DNA of 64,000 nucleotides, taken from NCBI GenBank assembly GCA_002342065.1, contig DDPF01000003.1:124001-188000 (forward strand), in the 5' to 3' direction. The translations under genes and the position numbers were made by a program. The notes under the pieces were generated by a model that was not told the origin of the DNA, made no database searches, and was given only the letters and a program-made list of their open reading frames with translations. Shown one piece after another: positions 27,301 through 35,659 of this stretch. Position 1 is the stretch's first letter, and the number at the start of each line of letters is the position of its first letter. This DNA comes from Bacteroidetes bacterium UBA2475 (GTDB lineage: Bacteria; Bacteroidota; Bacteroidia; B-17B0; Aurantibacillaceae).

Positions 27301-27356
27301 TAGCATTAGCGCTAAACTAATTTATAACTGGTAGCTTTGGTCGAGAATTCAGAAAA
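27301..27356 (-). promoter_or_regulatory. 56-bp repeated upstream element, copy A
   Basis: Ungapped match (46 of 56) to copy B at 28592-28647. The invariant blocks on the plus strand are TAGCATT, AATTTATAACTGGTAGCTTT and GAGAATTCAGAAAA. Read on the gene strand the core is AGCTACCAGTTATAAATT, which resembles the half-site of LytTR regulators. It lies 30 bp upstream of the -7 box, as copy B does (31 bp). Confidence 0.75.
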
Positions 27357-27358
27357 AC

Positions 27359-27387
27359 AAAAAGGGAAGCGTTGGCTTCCCTTTTTT
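27359..27387. terminator. Terminator of the lipoprotein gene
   Basis: GGGAAGC-GTTG-GCTTCCC flanked by A and T runs on both sides, so it can work in both directions. On the minus strand it ends transcription from the gene at 27481 and lies next to copy A of the 56-bp element. Confidence 0.85.
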
Positions 27388-27480
27388 ATAGTAAAAATGA
27401 AATTAATTTTGCTTCGCCATTTAATATTTCAACCATTCGTCCTGCGTTGTTGACAAATTAAGAATTTAAGCATAATTAGG

Positions 27481-28533
27481 TTATTGTTCATAGTTAATAC
27501 AAACAGGCACCGCATATGTGCATTGCATTTTCCAACCACCCTCTTGCCAATTACCGGCATTAAGAGGGTTCCAATAGTCAATTATACTATAATTTAACGC
27601 AAAAGACCCAGGGTAAGTATTGGTTGAAGCTGCTAAAGCCTTGCAGCCCGAAACATACTGATTCAAAAAGTTTGCATTTAGACTGACACTAATGCCGTTG
27701 CATACACCAAGGGGTGAATTTTTCCAAGTATAAAACAATTTACCTGTTGAAGATGGAAACCAAGTACTAGGAGTGTTGAAATTATACCCATCAAACAAAG
27801 GTGAATTACCAACATTAACCCAGTACCAGCCGAAAGGCCCACCTCCCGGACAACCCGGATCATAAGCCGGGCAGGCATTGTTCAATTTATTCATTACCAT
27901 GGTTGGCCCATGTGGAAGGGAAGTTGGAGGGCAACTAAAGCCCGTGCCCATATATGGTGTCGACCAAGCCGCTGTTTCAGTAGTAAATGGAAGGCAATTT
28001 GAAGGAATTTTTGCATCAGTATATAAAACCACGTTTCCTTTATAATTAATTTGACCCGCAGCAATCTTAGCAGTTATATCTATCACTTTTACTTTTTTCG
28101 GACCAGAACATAGTTGAGTTACAGAGGCTTTGAACTTATCATAGACTTTCTTAAGATCTGAAGGTGAAACCAACAATGATCCGTTCATTAAAATTAAAGG
28201 AGCACTATACTCCATCGACTCTATAGAAACCTCATGATCCTTAGGATTTCTGTCGAAATTATAGTTTAGAGCGGCTTCTAAAACCCAAAGGGAAGAATCA
28301 GTAAGTAAATTTTTTGAGCTATTCGGGTCGGGGCTATTGGCAGCAGTTAAAAAATTGATTGTGGATTTGATTTGTTCGGGGGTTAGGTTATACATTTTTT
28401 GTTTAACCCCTTCAACCCCGTCATGCGTATTAGAATTTACAATTGTTTGGGGTTGGTTAAATTTTGTTTTGTTACAAGCCATAACAGCAAAAAGTAAGAG
28501 TGTTGATGCTTTTAATACTTTCATTTTTTTCAT
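27481..28533 (-). CDS. Hypothetical lipoprotein
   Basis: A 350-aa protein with a lipoprotein signal (LKASTLLLFAVMAC, lipid-modified Cys at about residue 20). The C-terminal half is rich in Gly, Pro, Trp and Cys (CPGGGPFGWYWVNVGNSPLF) and holds several cysteine pairs. No family recognised. It has its own copy of the 56-bp upstream element and lies between the LytTR regulator and the fibre operon, so it is probably a target of that regulator. Confidence 0.7.
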   Translation of the reverse strand: MKKMKVLKASTLLLFAVMACNKTKFNQPQTIVNSNTHDGVEGVKQKMYNLTPEQIKSTINFLTAANSPDPNSSKNLLTDSSLWVLEAALNYNFDRNPKDHEVSIESMEYSAPLILMNGSLLVSPSDLKKVYDKFKASVTQLCSGPKKVKVIDITAKIAAGQINYKGNVVLYTDAKIPSNCLPFTTETAAWSTPYMGTGFSCPPTSLPHGPTMVMNKLNNACPAYDPGCPGGGPFGWYWVNVGNSPLFDGYNFNTPSTWFPSSTGKLFYTWKNSPLGVCNGISVSLNANFLNQYVSGCKALAASTNTYPGSFALNYSIIDYWNPLNAGNWQEGGWKMQCTYAVPVCINYEQ

Positions 28534-28552
28534 AATTATAAATTTTATAGCA

Positions 28553-28560
28553 TAAAACTA
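28553..28560 (-). promoter_or_regulatory. -7 promoter element of the lipoprotein gene
   Basis: The minus strand reads TAGTTTTA, one base off TAnnTTTG. As with the fibre operon, no TTG is present at -33. Confidence 0.45.
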
Positions 28561-28591
28561 AAACCAGTTAAGGAAAAATAAATCTATTAAC

Positions 28592-28647
28592 TAGCATTGA
28601 TGCTGATCCAATTTATAACTGGTAGCTTTTAATGAGAATTCAGAAAA
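28592..28647 (-). promoter_or_regulatory. 56-bp repeated upstream element, copy B
   Basis: See copy A. Same length, same orientation and the same distance to the -7 box. The ten differing positions fall in two clusters (8-18 and 39-42) between invariant blocks, the pattern expected for protein-contact blocks separated by spacers. Confidence 0.75.
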
Positions 28648-28687
28648 TTGAAAATGAAATGAAAAAAGACTAAAAGGCTTTAAGGTT

Positions 28688-29431
28688 TTATACACCCAGC
28701 CATTTTAAGAATTCGTCTTTTTTATTTTTGGAGAGGGGGACGGAGTAATTGTCTTTAGTGATGATAAGACCACCATTATCTTTTGTGAATTTTACCACGT
28801 GTTTTAAATTTATAATGTGCGACTGGTGCACGCGCATAAACGTATTGTCTTTATTGCAAAGCAGGGTTTCGTAATCGCCAAGTGTTTTTGAGATCATTAA
28901 TTTATTGCCTTCTGTTGTGTAAATATTGGTGTAATTGGAATCTGATTCTAACCGGATAATGTCCGTTTTATTTACGTACTCCACCTTATCTTTTACGTGT
29001 AAAGGTATTTTTGTGGTGTTTGGTGAATTCAGATCTTGTAATAATTTACTCAGATCAGGTAAATTATTTTTTTTGTTCTTTTGTTTTACTCTTTCAATTG
29101 CTTCTATCAGGTCTTCGTGATTTATTGGTTTTAGTAAATAATCCAGGGCATTGTTCTTTATGGCCTGGATGCCATATTCATCGTGCGCTGTGGTAAAAAT
29201 CAATCCAAAATCTCTGAACTTTAATTCCCGCAATAGCTCAAAGCCATTCATGTGTGGCATATTAATGTCCAAAAAAACAATTTCAGGTTTATAATCCTCA
29301 ATTAACTGCACGCCTTTCTTAGCTTCTGTAGTTTCTGCAACCACTTTTACATTGCTTACAAATTTTTCTATTAATAGTTTAATACTATTTATTCCTTTTT
29401 GTTCGTCGTCTATAATTATTGCGCGTAACAT
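28688..29431 (-). CDS. LytTR family response regulator
   Basis: Receiver domain at residues 1-120 (IIIDDEQ, phospho-acceptor Asp55 in VFLDINMPHMNG, Thr in FTTAHD, Lys in LLKPINHEDL), then a LytTR DNA-binding domain at about 145-245 (RLESDSNYTNIYT...VHQSHIINLKHVVKFTK). It lies 2 bp after the kinase gene on the same strand, so the two form one operon. The lipoprotein and the fibre operon downstream carry repeated upstream elements and are the obvious targets. Confidence 0.95.
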   Translation of the reverse strand: MLRAIIIDDEQKGINSIKLLIEKFVSNVKVVAETTEAKKGVQLIEDYKPEIVFLDINMPHMNGFELLRELKFRDFGLIFTTAHDEYGIQAIKNNALDYLLKPINHEDLIEAIERVKQKNKKNNLPDLSKLLQDLNSPNTTKIPLHVKDKVEYVNKTDIIRLESDSNYTNIYTTEGNKLMISKTLGDYETLLCNKDNTFMRVHQSHIINLKHVVKFTKDNGGLIITKDNYSVPLSKNKKDEFLKWLGV

Positions 29432-29433
29432 AA

Positions 29434-32367
29434 TTAATTTAATATGGGTATGGTTATTTTTATGATAGTACCTGCAGCTTCATCTTTATCAATTATTTCA
29501 AAGCCACAGTTACTATTTTTTGTTTTACTTATCAATTCCAAGCGTTGTTTTATAAATTCAATTGCTAATGACCTTTTTCCTTTTAATGTTTCTGTTTTAT
29601 TCTTTTTAAAATCGCGACCTACTCCATTGTCTTCCACAACACAATTTAAGGTTTTTTCATTAATATAAAAGAAACTTACCTTTAAATTTTTTGCGCCTGT
29701 CTTGTGAAGTAAACCATGCCAAATGGCATTTTCTATAAATGGTTGCACCAGCATGTGCGGAATCTTAATATCTGCCTGCTCCAGTTGCTTATCAATAAAA
29801 AACACATAGTCAAATGCATCTTCAAATCTTAAAGCTTCAATTTCAACATAGGCTCTTAAAATATCAATTTCTTCTGCAAGACTAATGTTTTCTGAAGTAG
29901 TACTTTCGAGCAATTTCCTTACCAACTTCGCGAATTTTGAAAGATATAAATAGGCATTATCATTTTCGTTGGCTAAAATAAACTGTTGTATTGAGTTAAG
30001 TGAGTTAAAAATAAAATGTGGGTTCATTTGTACTTTTAAGGCTTTTGTTTCTAATTCCAACATATTTATCCTTAACTCATTCTTTGCTCTTTCTTTTCTA
30101 AATACTGCAAGATACCTGAATCGGATAGCGAAAGCCAAAATAGAAGCTCCCAAAAGTATCTCTAATATTATAAACCATGCTTTTTGCCAAAAAGGTTTTG
30201 CAATTGTAAAAATAATAATGCTATCCGCTTTTACCCAATCGCCTTTTAAATTCTTTGCCTCCAGTATAAATTCGTAATGCCCCGGCGAGAGGTTTGGTAA
30301 ATTAATATTTGTTTCGTTTGTATAATTCCAAAGGCTGCTATTGTTATTTATTTTATAACGGTAGTTAATAGTATTATTACAATCATAAAAAAGCGCTTCA
30401 AAGCCGATTTTTATATTAGACTGATCATTACTAAGATCAATAGATGACCTTATGACCATTGGCTTTTCGTTTACAAATAAAGATGAGATATAAAATTTTG
30501 AATTGTTTGGAGCAATTTTTGTCTCGAACCAGAATATATTTAAACCAGAATAAAAAAAGGCATTGTTATTTACAAAACAGATCTTGTTCACCGACGCGGC
30601 ATCCATAAAACCGATCAACGGGTAATTAAGAATAGAATAATTGTTTTTAGAAGTATAACTGATCTTACTGATGCCATTATTTGTACTTACCCAAATAACA
30701 TTGTCTTTAATAGTGATTGATTTACAGATATTACTTATCAAACCTTTTCGCTCGTTAATAGTATCATAGCTGTTACCGTCTTTGATGATCAAACCTTCTG
30801 TGCGCGTAGCTACATATGTTAAACCATTCTCAGATTGAAGATCCTCTATCCTGCAATTTAAGATCTTATCTTTTTCGGTTATTTTGGTTTGGAAATTAAA
30901 ACTATACAATCCTCTTAAACCACCTACATAAATTTTATCGCTTTTAGATTCGTATGTAATGGATGTTAAGCGGTCATCGCTACCATATAAATTCGCATTG
31001 TTTTCAATATTATTCTTATGGCTAAAAAAAAGATTACCGATCATTAAACATAAAAGGCTGTCTTTATAATTTATTATCCGCCGCGTTGGCAAAGAAAAAT
31101 TCTTTAACAAAAATATTTTCTTTGCTTTTTTACTTTTAAGATCAAGGCTTATGCTGCCTTTTGCACCTGAAATAAAAACGGTTTGCTCGTCAATACAAAA
31201 AAAAGTGTTGACCTTCGAGATCACCTTTTCTTTGTCGCTGTAAATCTCTTCATTCTTAACCATACCATTCTTTAAAATAGTGGTTAATAGAACAGAGCCC
31301 GAGTTATAACCAACCAAAATACTTGAATCGTTTAAATTAATTATGCATGAAATAAGATCTGCATCAGAGTTGAGTGGTGTAGTATATTTTGTACCCTGGC
31401 TTGGCATATAAAAAACTCCTGACTCTAAAGTTGATAACCAGTAACCATTTTGATAATCTTTTATTGCTGATGTAAACGTGAGACCCTGTATTAATTTAGC
31501 GTAAGGTTCTGCATCAAGCTCTTTTGTATAAAAGGAAATTCCTTTCTGTCGTTCGCCTATTAAAACTACATTGCTATCCACCGAAACAACTGTTACCAAT
31601 ATTTCTCCGAATTTTTTTTCACTAATTGTTTTTCGAGATAAATTGATCTTTAAAAGCGAATAATTTAATAGTAAATAAATATCATCCTTATTTCTATACA
31701 CCCTTGTAAATAATGTAAGATCTTTGAACATGAACATTTTTTCCAACAACAGATCATGTTTATTGTTATAGATCGTGATCGCATAGTTATCTGTTGCGCC
31801 ACGTGTATCTGAAAAAACAAAATCACTTTCTCCTACCGCAACCACATCAATACCAATTTTGGAATTTTGTTTTTCCCATATTACAGAAACATTTTTAGCT
31901 GTATAGGGTGGTGCTATCTTTAAAAAAGAGATTTTATCAGAATTTCTCTTTCCAACAATTAAATTATCCTGCTCATCAAAAGCAAAAGAACTTATGATGC
32001 CATCTTTTATAAACTCCTCAATTTTACCATCCAGGCTCAGATTAAAAATAGAGTCGTTAAAAATATAACCGATCTTCCCGGTAAAAGATCTGTACCAGAT
32101 CCGTCCGTACCTATCTTCTTTAACTTCAAAAATTGTATTATCAGGTAATCCGTTGGCCGAATTAAAATGCTTAAAATAATTGCCATTGTATTTAACGAGC
32201 CCTGCATCGGTGCAGATCCAAACGAAGCCTTTTTTATCCTGATGCAAAAAATAGGTTTCGTTACTGGGCAAACCATTCTTTGTATTAAAATTCTTTAACA
32301 CCGGTTGTTGCGCCCGGCTAATAAATACAAGAACCAGTAAAAAAATAATGTAAAATCGCCTAATCAT
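29434..32367 (-). CDS. Hybrid-type propeller sensor kinase (Reg_prop, Y_Y_Y, His_kinase)
   Basis: Signal peptide at residues 1-19. Two-component-regulator propeller repeats run from about 25 to 600 (LPSNETYFLHQDKKGFVWICTD...LPDNTIFEVKEDRYGRIWYRS). A Y_Y_Y domain sits at about 640-735 (YDCNNTINYRYKINNNSSLWNY...GHYEFILEAKNLKGDW). One membrane helix follows, then a PF06580 kinase with His784 in NPHFIFNSL and ATP-binding motifs PFIENAIWHGLL and VVEDNGVGRD. In other Bacteroidota, kinases of this design sense periplasmic sugars or other ligands; the ligand here is unknown. The partner is the LytTR regulator 2 bp downstream. Confidence 0.95.
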   Translation of the reverse strand: MIRRFYIIFLLVLVFISRAQQPVLKNFNTKNGLPSNETYFLHQDKKGFVWICTDAGLVKYNGNYFKHFNSANGLPDNTIFEVKEDRYGRIWYRSFTGKIGYIFNDSIFNLSLDGKIEEFIKDGIISSFAFDEQDNLIVGKRNSDKISFLKIAPPYTAKNVSVIWEKQNSKIGIDVVAVGESDFVFSDTRGATDNYAITIYNNKHDLLLEKMFMFKDLTLFTRVYRNKDDIYLLLNYSLLKINLSRKTISEKKFGEILVTVVSVDSNVVLIGERQKGISFYTKELDAEPYAKLIQGLTFTSAIKDYQNGYWLSTLESGVFYMPSQGTKYTTPLNSDADLISCIINLNDSSILVGYNSGSVLLTTILKNGMVKNEEIYSDKEKVISKVNTFFCIDEQTVFISGAKGSISLDLKSKKAKKIFLLKNFSLPTRRIINYKDSLLCLMIGNLFFSHKNNIENNANLYGSDDRLTSITYESKSDKIYVGGLRGLYSFNFQTKITEKDKILNCRIEDLQSENGLTYVATRTEGLIIKDGNSYDTINERKGLISNICKSITIKDNVIWVSTNNGISKISYTSKNNYSILNYPLIGFMDAASVNKICFVNNNAFFYSGLNIFWFETKIAPNNSKFYISSLFVNEKPMVIRSSIDLSNDQSNIKIGFEALFYDCNNTINYRYKINNNSSLWNYTNETNINLPNLSPGHYEFILEAKNLKGDWVKADSIIIFTIAKPFWQKAWFIILEILLGASILAFAIRFRYLAVFRKERAKNELRINMLELETKALKVQMNPHFIFNSLNSIQQFILANENDNAYLYLSKFAKLVRKLLESTTSENISLAEEIDILRAYVEIEALRFEDAFDYVFFIDKQLEQADIKIPHMLVQPFIENAIWHGLLHKTGAKNLKVSFFYINEKTLNCVVEDNGVGRDFKKNKTETLKGKRSLAIEFIKQRLELISKTKNSNCGFEIIDKDEAAGTIIKITIPILN

Positions 32368-32377
32368 CTGTGTTTAA

Positions 32378-32385
32378 CAAATTTA
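32378..32385 (-). promoter_or_regulatory. -7 promoter element of the kinase/regulator operon
   Basis: The minus strand reads TAAATTTG, a perfect TAnnTTTG box 10 bp before the kinase ATG, which predicts an almost leaderless mRNA as for manC. Confidence 0.45.
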
Positions 32386-32442
32386 AATAAAATTTTCATT
32401 TAGAAAACTTTATTAAACACATGGCTTACATGGAATTACCTT

Positions 32443-33516
32443 TTAGTCTTTTTTTGTTTTAAAAAATTCCTGTAGGTTACCAGGGGAATATCTTGGATCT
32501 TTTTTTCTACGGTTGATCACAGAATCATCAATTACCTCGTTGCTGTATTTTTTTTCTTTTACAGGGCGCCAAAAAGGACGCCAGAACCAATACATGGCAG
32601 TGCGCGAGTTACGCAATTCGCCATTAGGGTCGCCTTTAAATAAATGCGCAGGATCTAACTTTCCAAAACGTTCTGTATCAAAACCTAAACCAACTTCGCT
32701 TGCATTTGTAATTATCCAATCCAGCGTGAGATCACTCAACCCATGATCAACATAACCACCACCTACATTACAATGCACGCCTGGAAACCATCTTTGTTCC
32801 ATTACCTGTGGGTGACTAGCATCATTTTTTACAGTATTGCTTAACTCCCACAATGTTGGTTCAAATAATTTACGCCGCTCGTCTAATGCCAATGCATGGT
32901 AAGCATTATCAACGGTGCTGCTTATTTTTACATCATGAAACTTGTAACGCTCTACATTATAAAATTTATACCAAGGTAAAGGAACTCCTAAACTACCGAC
33001 AGTATCCCAAACGCCTAAAAATTTTATGCGTGTAACAATTTCAAAACAATAATTTCTTTTAAAACCCACCATCAGATCTGAATCGGGACTGGAATAAGAG
33101 TTACGATCGCGATAAAGTTCGTAAGCCTGATCTATTAAATGCAAATACTGCGGTTTTAATATGCCGCAATTACGAATAAAACCTGCCAAACTGCGTGCAG
33201 TATAAGCCCCACGACTAAAACCAAATAGGTATATCTCGTCTCCGATCGCATAATTTAAAACCAAAAAAGAATAAACATCTTTTATATTTTTATCTATTCC
33301 TGCACCAGTTGTACCACCGCTAATTTTATCTTTCCAATCGTATGTGCTGCTGCCAACACCGGCATCGTAAACTTTTAGTTGCTCTATATTATCTTTTTCA
33401 GATCTATTAGCAATGCAGTTATAAATTAATTCAACATTACTTTTTACAGTTTGCCCCCTGTCTTTAATACCTGGGCTATTCCATGTACCATCGCTACAAG
33501 TAATTAATCTTTTCAT
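32443..33516 (-). CDS. DUF2235 family alpha/beta hydrolase (Tle1 phospholipase-like)
   Basis: A 357-aa protein with the DUF2235 start (MKRLITCSDGTWNSPG) and the nucleophile elbow YLFGFSRGAYTAR (Ser101). A later conserved block, WFPGVHCNVGGGY, holds a catalytic acid/His region. DUF2235 is the catalytic fold of type VI lipase effectors of the Tle1 group, but stand-alone forms are common in genomes without T6SS. There is no signal peptide and no T6SS or immunity gene near, so a housekeeping or self-acting hydrolase is as likely as an effector. Confidence 0.85.
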   Translation of the reverse strand: MKRLITCSDGTWNSPGIKDRGQTVKSNVELIYNCIANRSEKDNIEQLKVYDAGVGSSTYDWKDKISGGTTGAGIDKNIKDVYSFLVLNYAIGDEIYLFGFSRGAYTARSLAGFIRNCGILKPQYLHLIDQAYELYRDRNSYSSPDSDLMVGFKRNYCFEIVTRIKFLGVWDTVGSLGVPLPWYKFYNVERYKFHDVKISSTVDNAYHALALDERRKLFEPTLWELSNTVKNDASHPQVMEQRWFPGVHCNVGGGYVDHGLSDLTLDWIITNASEVGLGFDTERFGKLDPAHLFKGDPNGELRNSRTAMYWFWRPFWRPVKEKKYSNEVIDDSVINRRKKDPRYSPGNLQEFFKTKKD

Positions 33517-33580
33517 ACAAAAAATATTATTTTAACTATGCTAATTTAAATAATTATAATTTATATGCTATTTTATCGAT

Positions 33581-34009
33581 TTAATTTGTCGCCCTGGCAT
33601 CCTTTACTTCAATATCAAATGTTTGCATTGCATCTGGCGGATGAACATTTAATTCGAATTTAGTACGAGTATTAGGTTCAAAGAATTTATAAACTACAAA
33701 CTCCGCGGTCTCAATAAGATCGTTTGAGCTTGAATAATATTTTACCAATAGTACAACATCCTTAAATTTTGTGTTCATAGCCGTATTACTGATGGTGCCA
33801 TACAGAAAATTAGTTGGCTTCTTAGTCTCCGCGATCTCATTAAAGATCTTAGCTTCCACATCCATAAATAACAGAGGTGAGTCTTTTTCCTGCACTAAGG
33901 ATTCATAATTCATATCCTCTGCAAAATCCGGCTTTTGGTTTACCGGTTTATCGCAACTGCTTATTGAGAATGCGATGGCGGCTAACGTTATAGCTATTCT
34001 TTTTTTCAT
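33581..34009 (-). CDS. Hypothetical lipoprotein
   Basis: A 142-aa protein with a lipobox (AAIAFSISSC, Cys about 19). The mature part reads as one beta-sandwich domain (FLYGTISNTAMNTKFKDVVLLVKYYSSSNDLIETAEFVVY), similar in layout to FxLYD-like domains. That likeness is by eye only. It is 64 bp behind the DUF2235 start on the same strand. Confidence 0.65.
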   Translation of the reverse strand: MKKRIAITLAAIAFSISSCDKPVNQKPDFAEDMNYESLVQEKDSPLLFMDVEAKIFNEIAETKKPTNFLYGTISNTAMNTKFKDVVLLVKYYSSSNDLIETAEFVVYKFFEPNTRTKFELNVHPPDAMQTFDIEVKDARATN

Positions 34010-34028
34010 TGCAATGCGATCTTGTATT

Positions 34029-34274
34029 TTAAAGTAAAAATGAATTATTTATTTTTTTGGTTCGTTCATCGAGTTGAGAATTGGCCCATTTGTTCATTTC
34101 GTTTTGTGGCTTGCCAATACAAACATCGCAAAGCATATTTACCACTAAAAACATTTTATCAATTCTCTCCATATCTTTTTGCAATTCTGTTTGAATTAAA
34201 TTAAAGCCATCTGTGCCTTGCGCATTATCGCTTAGCAAATTATTCTTTTGAATATCAGATGACTTTTTTAACAT
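34029..34274 (-). CDS. Small hypothetical protein
   Basis: An 81-aa soluble protein from the ATG at 34274 (MLKKSSDIQKNNLLSDNA). It is helix-rich with two cysteines (MLCDVCIGKP). No family recognised. It is preceded by a probable -7 box (minus strand TAAATTTA, 34295-34302) and by tandem palindromes that overlap the matching -33 position. It lies 19 bp upstream of the lipoprotein gene start, so the two are probably one operon. Confidence 0.5.
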   Translation of the reverse strand: MLKKSSDIQKNNLLSDNAQGTDGFNLIQTELQKDMERIDKMFLVVNMLCDVCIGKPQNEMNKWANSQLDERTKKINNSFLL

Positions 34275-34325
34275 AACAAACCACAACTCTGTGTTAAATT
34301 TACCATATCTAAAACTAGTGGCATA

Positions 34326-34365
34326 TAGGTAATATTACCTATTTTTATATAGGTAATATTACCTA
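34326..34365. promoter_or_regulatory. Tandem palindromic operators, TAGGTAATATTACCTA x2
   Basis: The perfect 16-bp palindrome TAGGTAATATTACCTA occurs at 34326-34341 and again at 34350-34365, centre-to-centre 24 bp. A wider 19-bp direct repeat (34323-34341 and 34347-34365) includes the ATAT before each. The first site overlaps the predicted -33 position of the minus-strand gene at 34274. Two dimer sites spaced by just over two helical turns suggest cooperative binding. Confidence 0.75.
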
Positions 34366-35112
34366 CCGGAGAACAAAAAAGTTCATTTAAAAATGGCTAC
34401 GATGTAATCACACCAATGGATACATACCATTTCGCATATTTAGCGGAAAAAAAGGGCGAAAAAAACGAAAACGTAAGAAAACCTAAAATAGTTGAACAAA
34501 GAACATAGCCCTTTATGCGATTTTTAAAAATTTACGTTATGCTGTGAACAAGGTTTGTATGTTTTACTTAAATTGTATTTAAATAACATAGCTGATCTTT
34601 TTCGGGTGCGGTAAATATATCTTGTAATATTAAGATCTTTTCTTTTTTCTTGGTATGCTTTTACCTCTACCAGATTATTCATATCAAAGCAAGCTCCGTC
34701 TTCAAAATTTATTCCTTCAAGATCAGTTTACCAGATCAGCAAGGCCAATTAATTTTTTCTCTCTTTTAAAACTAAATTTTTTTGGAAGGGATTGTTATAA
34801 AGCACCGCGCATTTACTGACTGATATTTAAATACCTAAGGCAAGAATTAAGACTTGATTTAAAATGTGTATTTACCATGTTAGGCATTTTACAAATACAA
34901 TAGCCGATAGTATCTCCTAAAACCTGAGATAGTTTAATAATTTTATTCACCATTTATATAGCGTTATTTACCAATGAAAACCGCCTTATAATATGTCTGT
35001 AACTACTGTAAATAATGGAAAAAACAAGTTTTCTCAATAGAAAACGCTTATGAAAACAGTTTAAAACTCACCTCAACTTGTTCATAAAAACATTATCGCT
35101 TTTTGCAATGTA
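34366..35112. other. Gene-poor stretch of about 750 bp
   Basis: No open frame of 60 codons. Small candidates are a 30-codon frame at 34416-34508 (+, MDTYHFAYLAEKKGEK...) and a 52-codon frame at 34524-34682 (-, MNNLVEVKAYQEKRKD...) that follows an in-frame stop. Neither has recognisable similarity or a strong start signal. The rest is AT-rich. The region may hold a decayed gene or a regulatory RNA; nothing firm can be claimed. Confidence 0.4.
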
Positions 35113-35144
35113 TTTGCTTTGGTTGAGAAAATAATATAGATTTG
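35113..35144 (+). promoter_or_regulatory. Promoter of the SWIB/H1-like gene
   Basis: TTTG (35113-35116), 20 bp, TAGATTTG (35137-35144): both Bacteroidota consensus boxes with ideal spacing, 30 bp before the ATG. Confidence 0.7.
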
Positions 35145-35174
35145 TTACTATAATCTTAAAAAAACTATAAAACA

Positions 35175-35576
35175 ATGGCAAAAAAAGCAAAAAAAGCAGC
35201 TCCGAAAAAAGCAGCTAAAAAAGCAGCTCCAAAAAAAGCAGCTAAGAAAGCGGCTAAGAAAGCAGCACCAAAAAAAGCAGCTAAAAAAGCAGCTCCAAAA
35301 AAAGCAGCTAAGAAAAAAAGAACCGGAACTCCGGGAGTAGGTTTAAATAAGCCTTATAATGTAAGCGCAGCTTTAGGAGAGATAGTAGGTAACAAAGCAA
35401 TGCCTCGTACTGAAGTTGTAAAAAAACTTTGGGTTTATATTAAAGCTAACAAATTACAAGACAGCAAAAACAAACGTATGATTAACGCTGACGCTAAACT
35501 AAAACCAGTTTTTAGTGGTAAAGGTCAAGTTTCTATGTTTGAAATGGGTAAACACTTATCTAAGCACTTGAGTTAA
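35175..35576 (+). CDS. Histone H1-like/SWIB domain protein
   Basis: A 133-aa basic protein. Residues 1-50 are a lysine/alanine-rich tail made of KKAAPKKAAKKAA repeats, like the C-terminal tails of H1 and of bacterial H1-like proteins. Residues about 55-133 are a SWIB/MDM2 domain (KPYNVSAALGEIVGNKAMPRTEVVKKLWVYIKANKLQDS...FEMGKHLSKHL). The tail should bind DNA and compact the nucleoid, while SWIB is a protein-interaction fold best known from eukaryotic chromatin remodellers and chlamydial proteins. It has a strong own promoter and terminator, as expected for an abundant nucleoid protein. Confidence 0.9.
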   Translation: MAKKAKKAAPKKAAKKAAPKKAAKKAAKKAAPKKAAKKAAPKKAAKKKRTGTPGVGLNKPYNVSAALGEIVGNKAMPRTEVVKKLWVYIKANKLQDSKNKRMINADAKLKPVFSGKGQVSMFEMGKHLSKHLS

Positions 35577-35592
35577 TTTTATACTCGTTACG

Positions 35593-35626
35593 AAAACCCC
35601 GGAGGATCTCTTCCGGGGTTTTTTAT
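35593..35626 (+). terminator. Terminator of the SWIB/H1-like gene
   Basis: AACCCCGGA (35595-35603) pairs with TCCGGGGTT (35612-35620), followed by a T run; 18 bp after the stop. Confidence 0.9.
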
Positions 35627-35659
35627 TTTAAACATACTTATACCAAAAAAACATTAATA

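Noticed and set aside
34416..34508. 30-codon plus-strand frame behind the tandem palindromes
   Set aside because: Too short to support by composition alone and without a clear ribosome-binding site.
34524..34682. 52-codon frame (MNNLVEVKAYQ...) on the minus strand
   Set aside because: No similarity, no clear start signal, and a stop just upstream in the same frame; listed only as a candidate in the gene-poor region.
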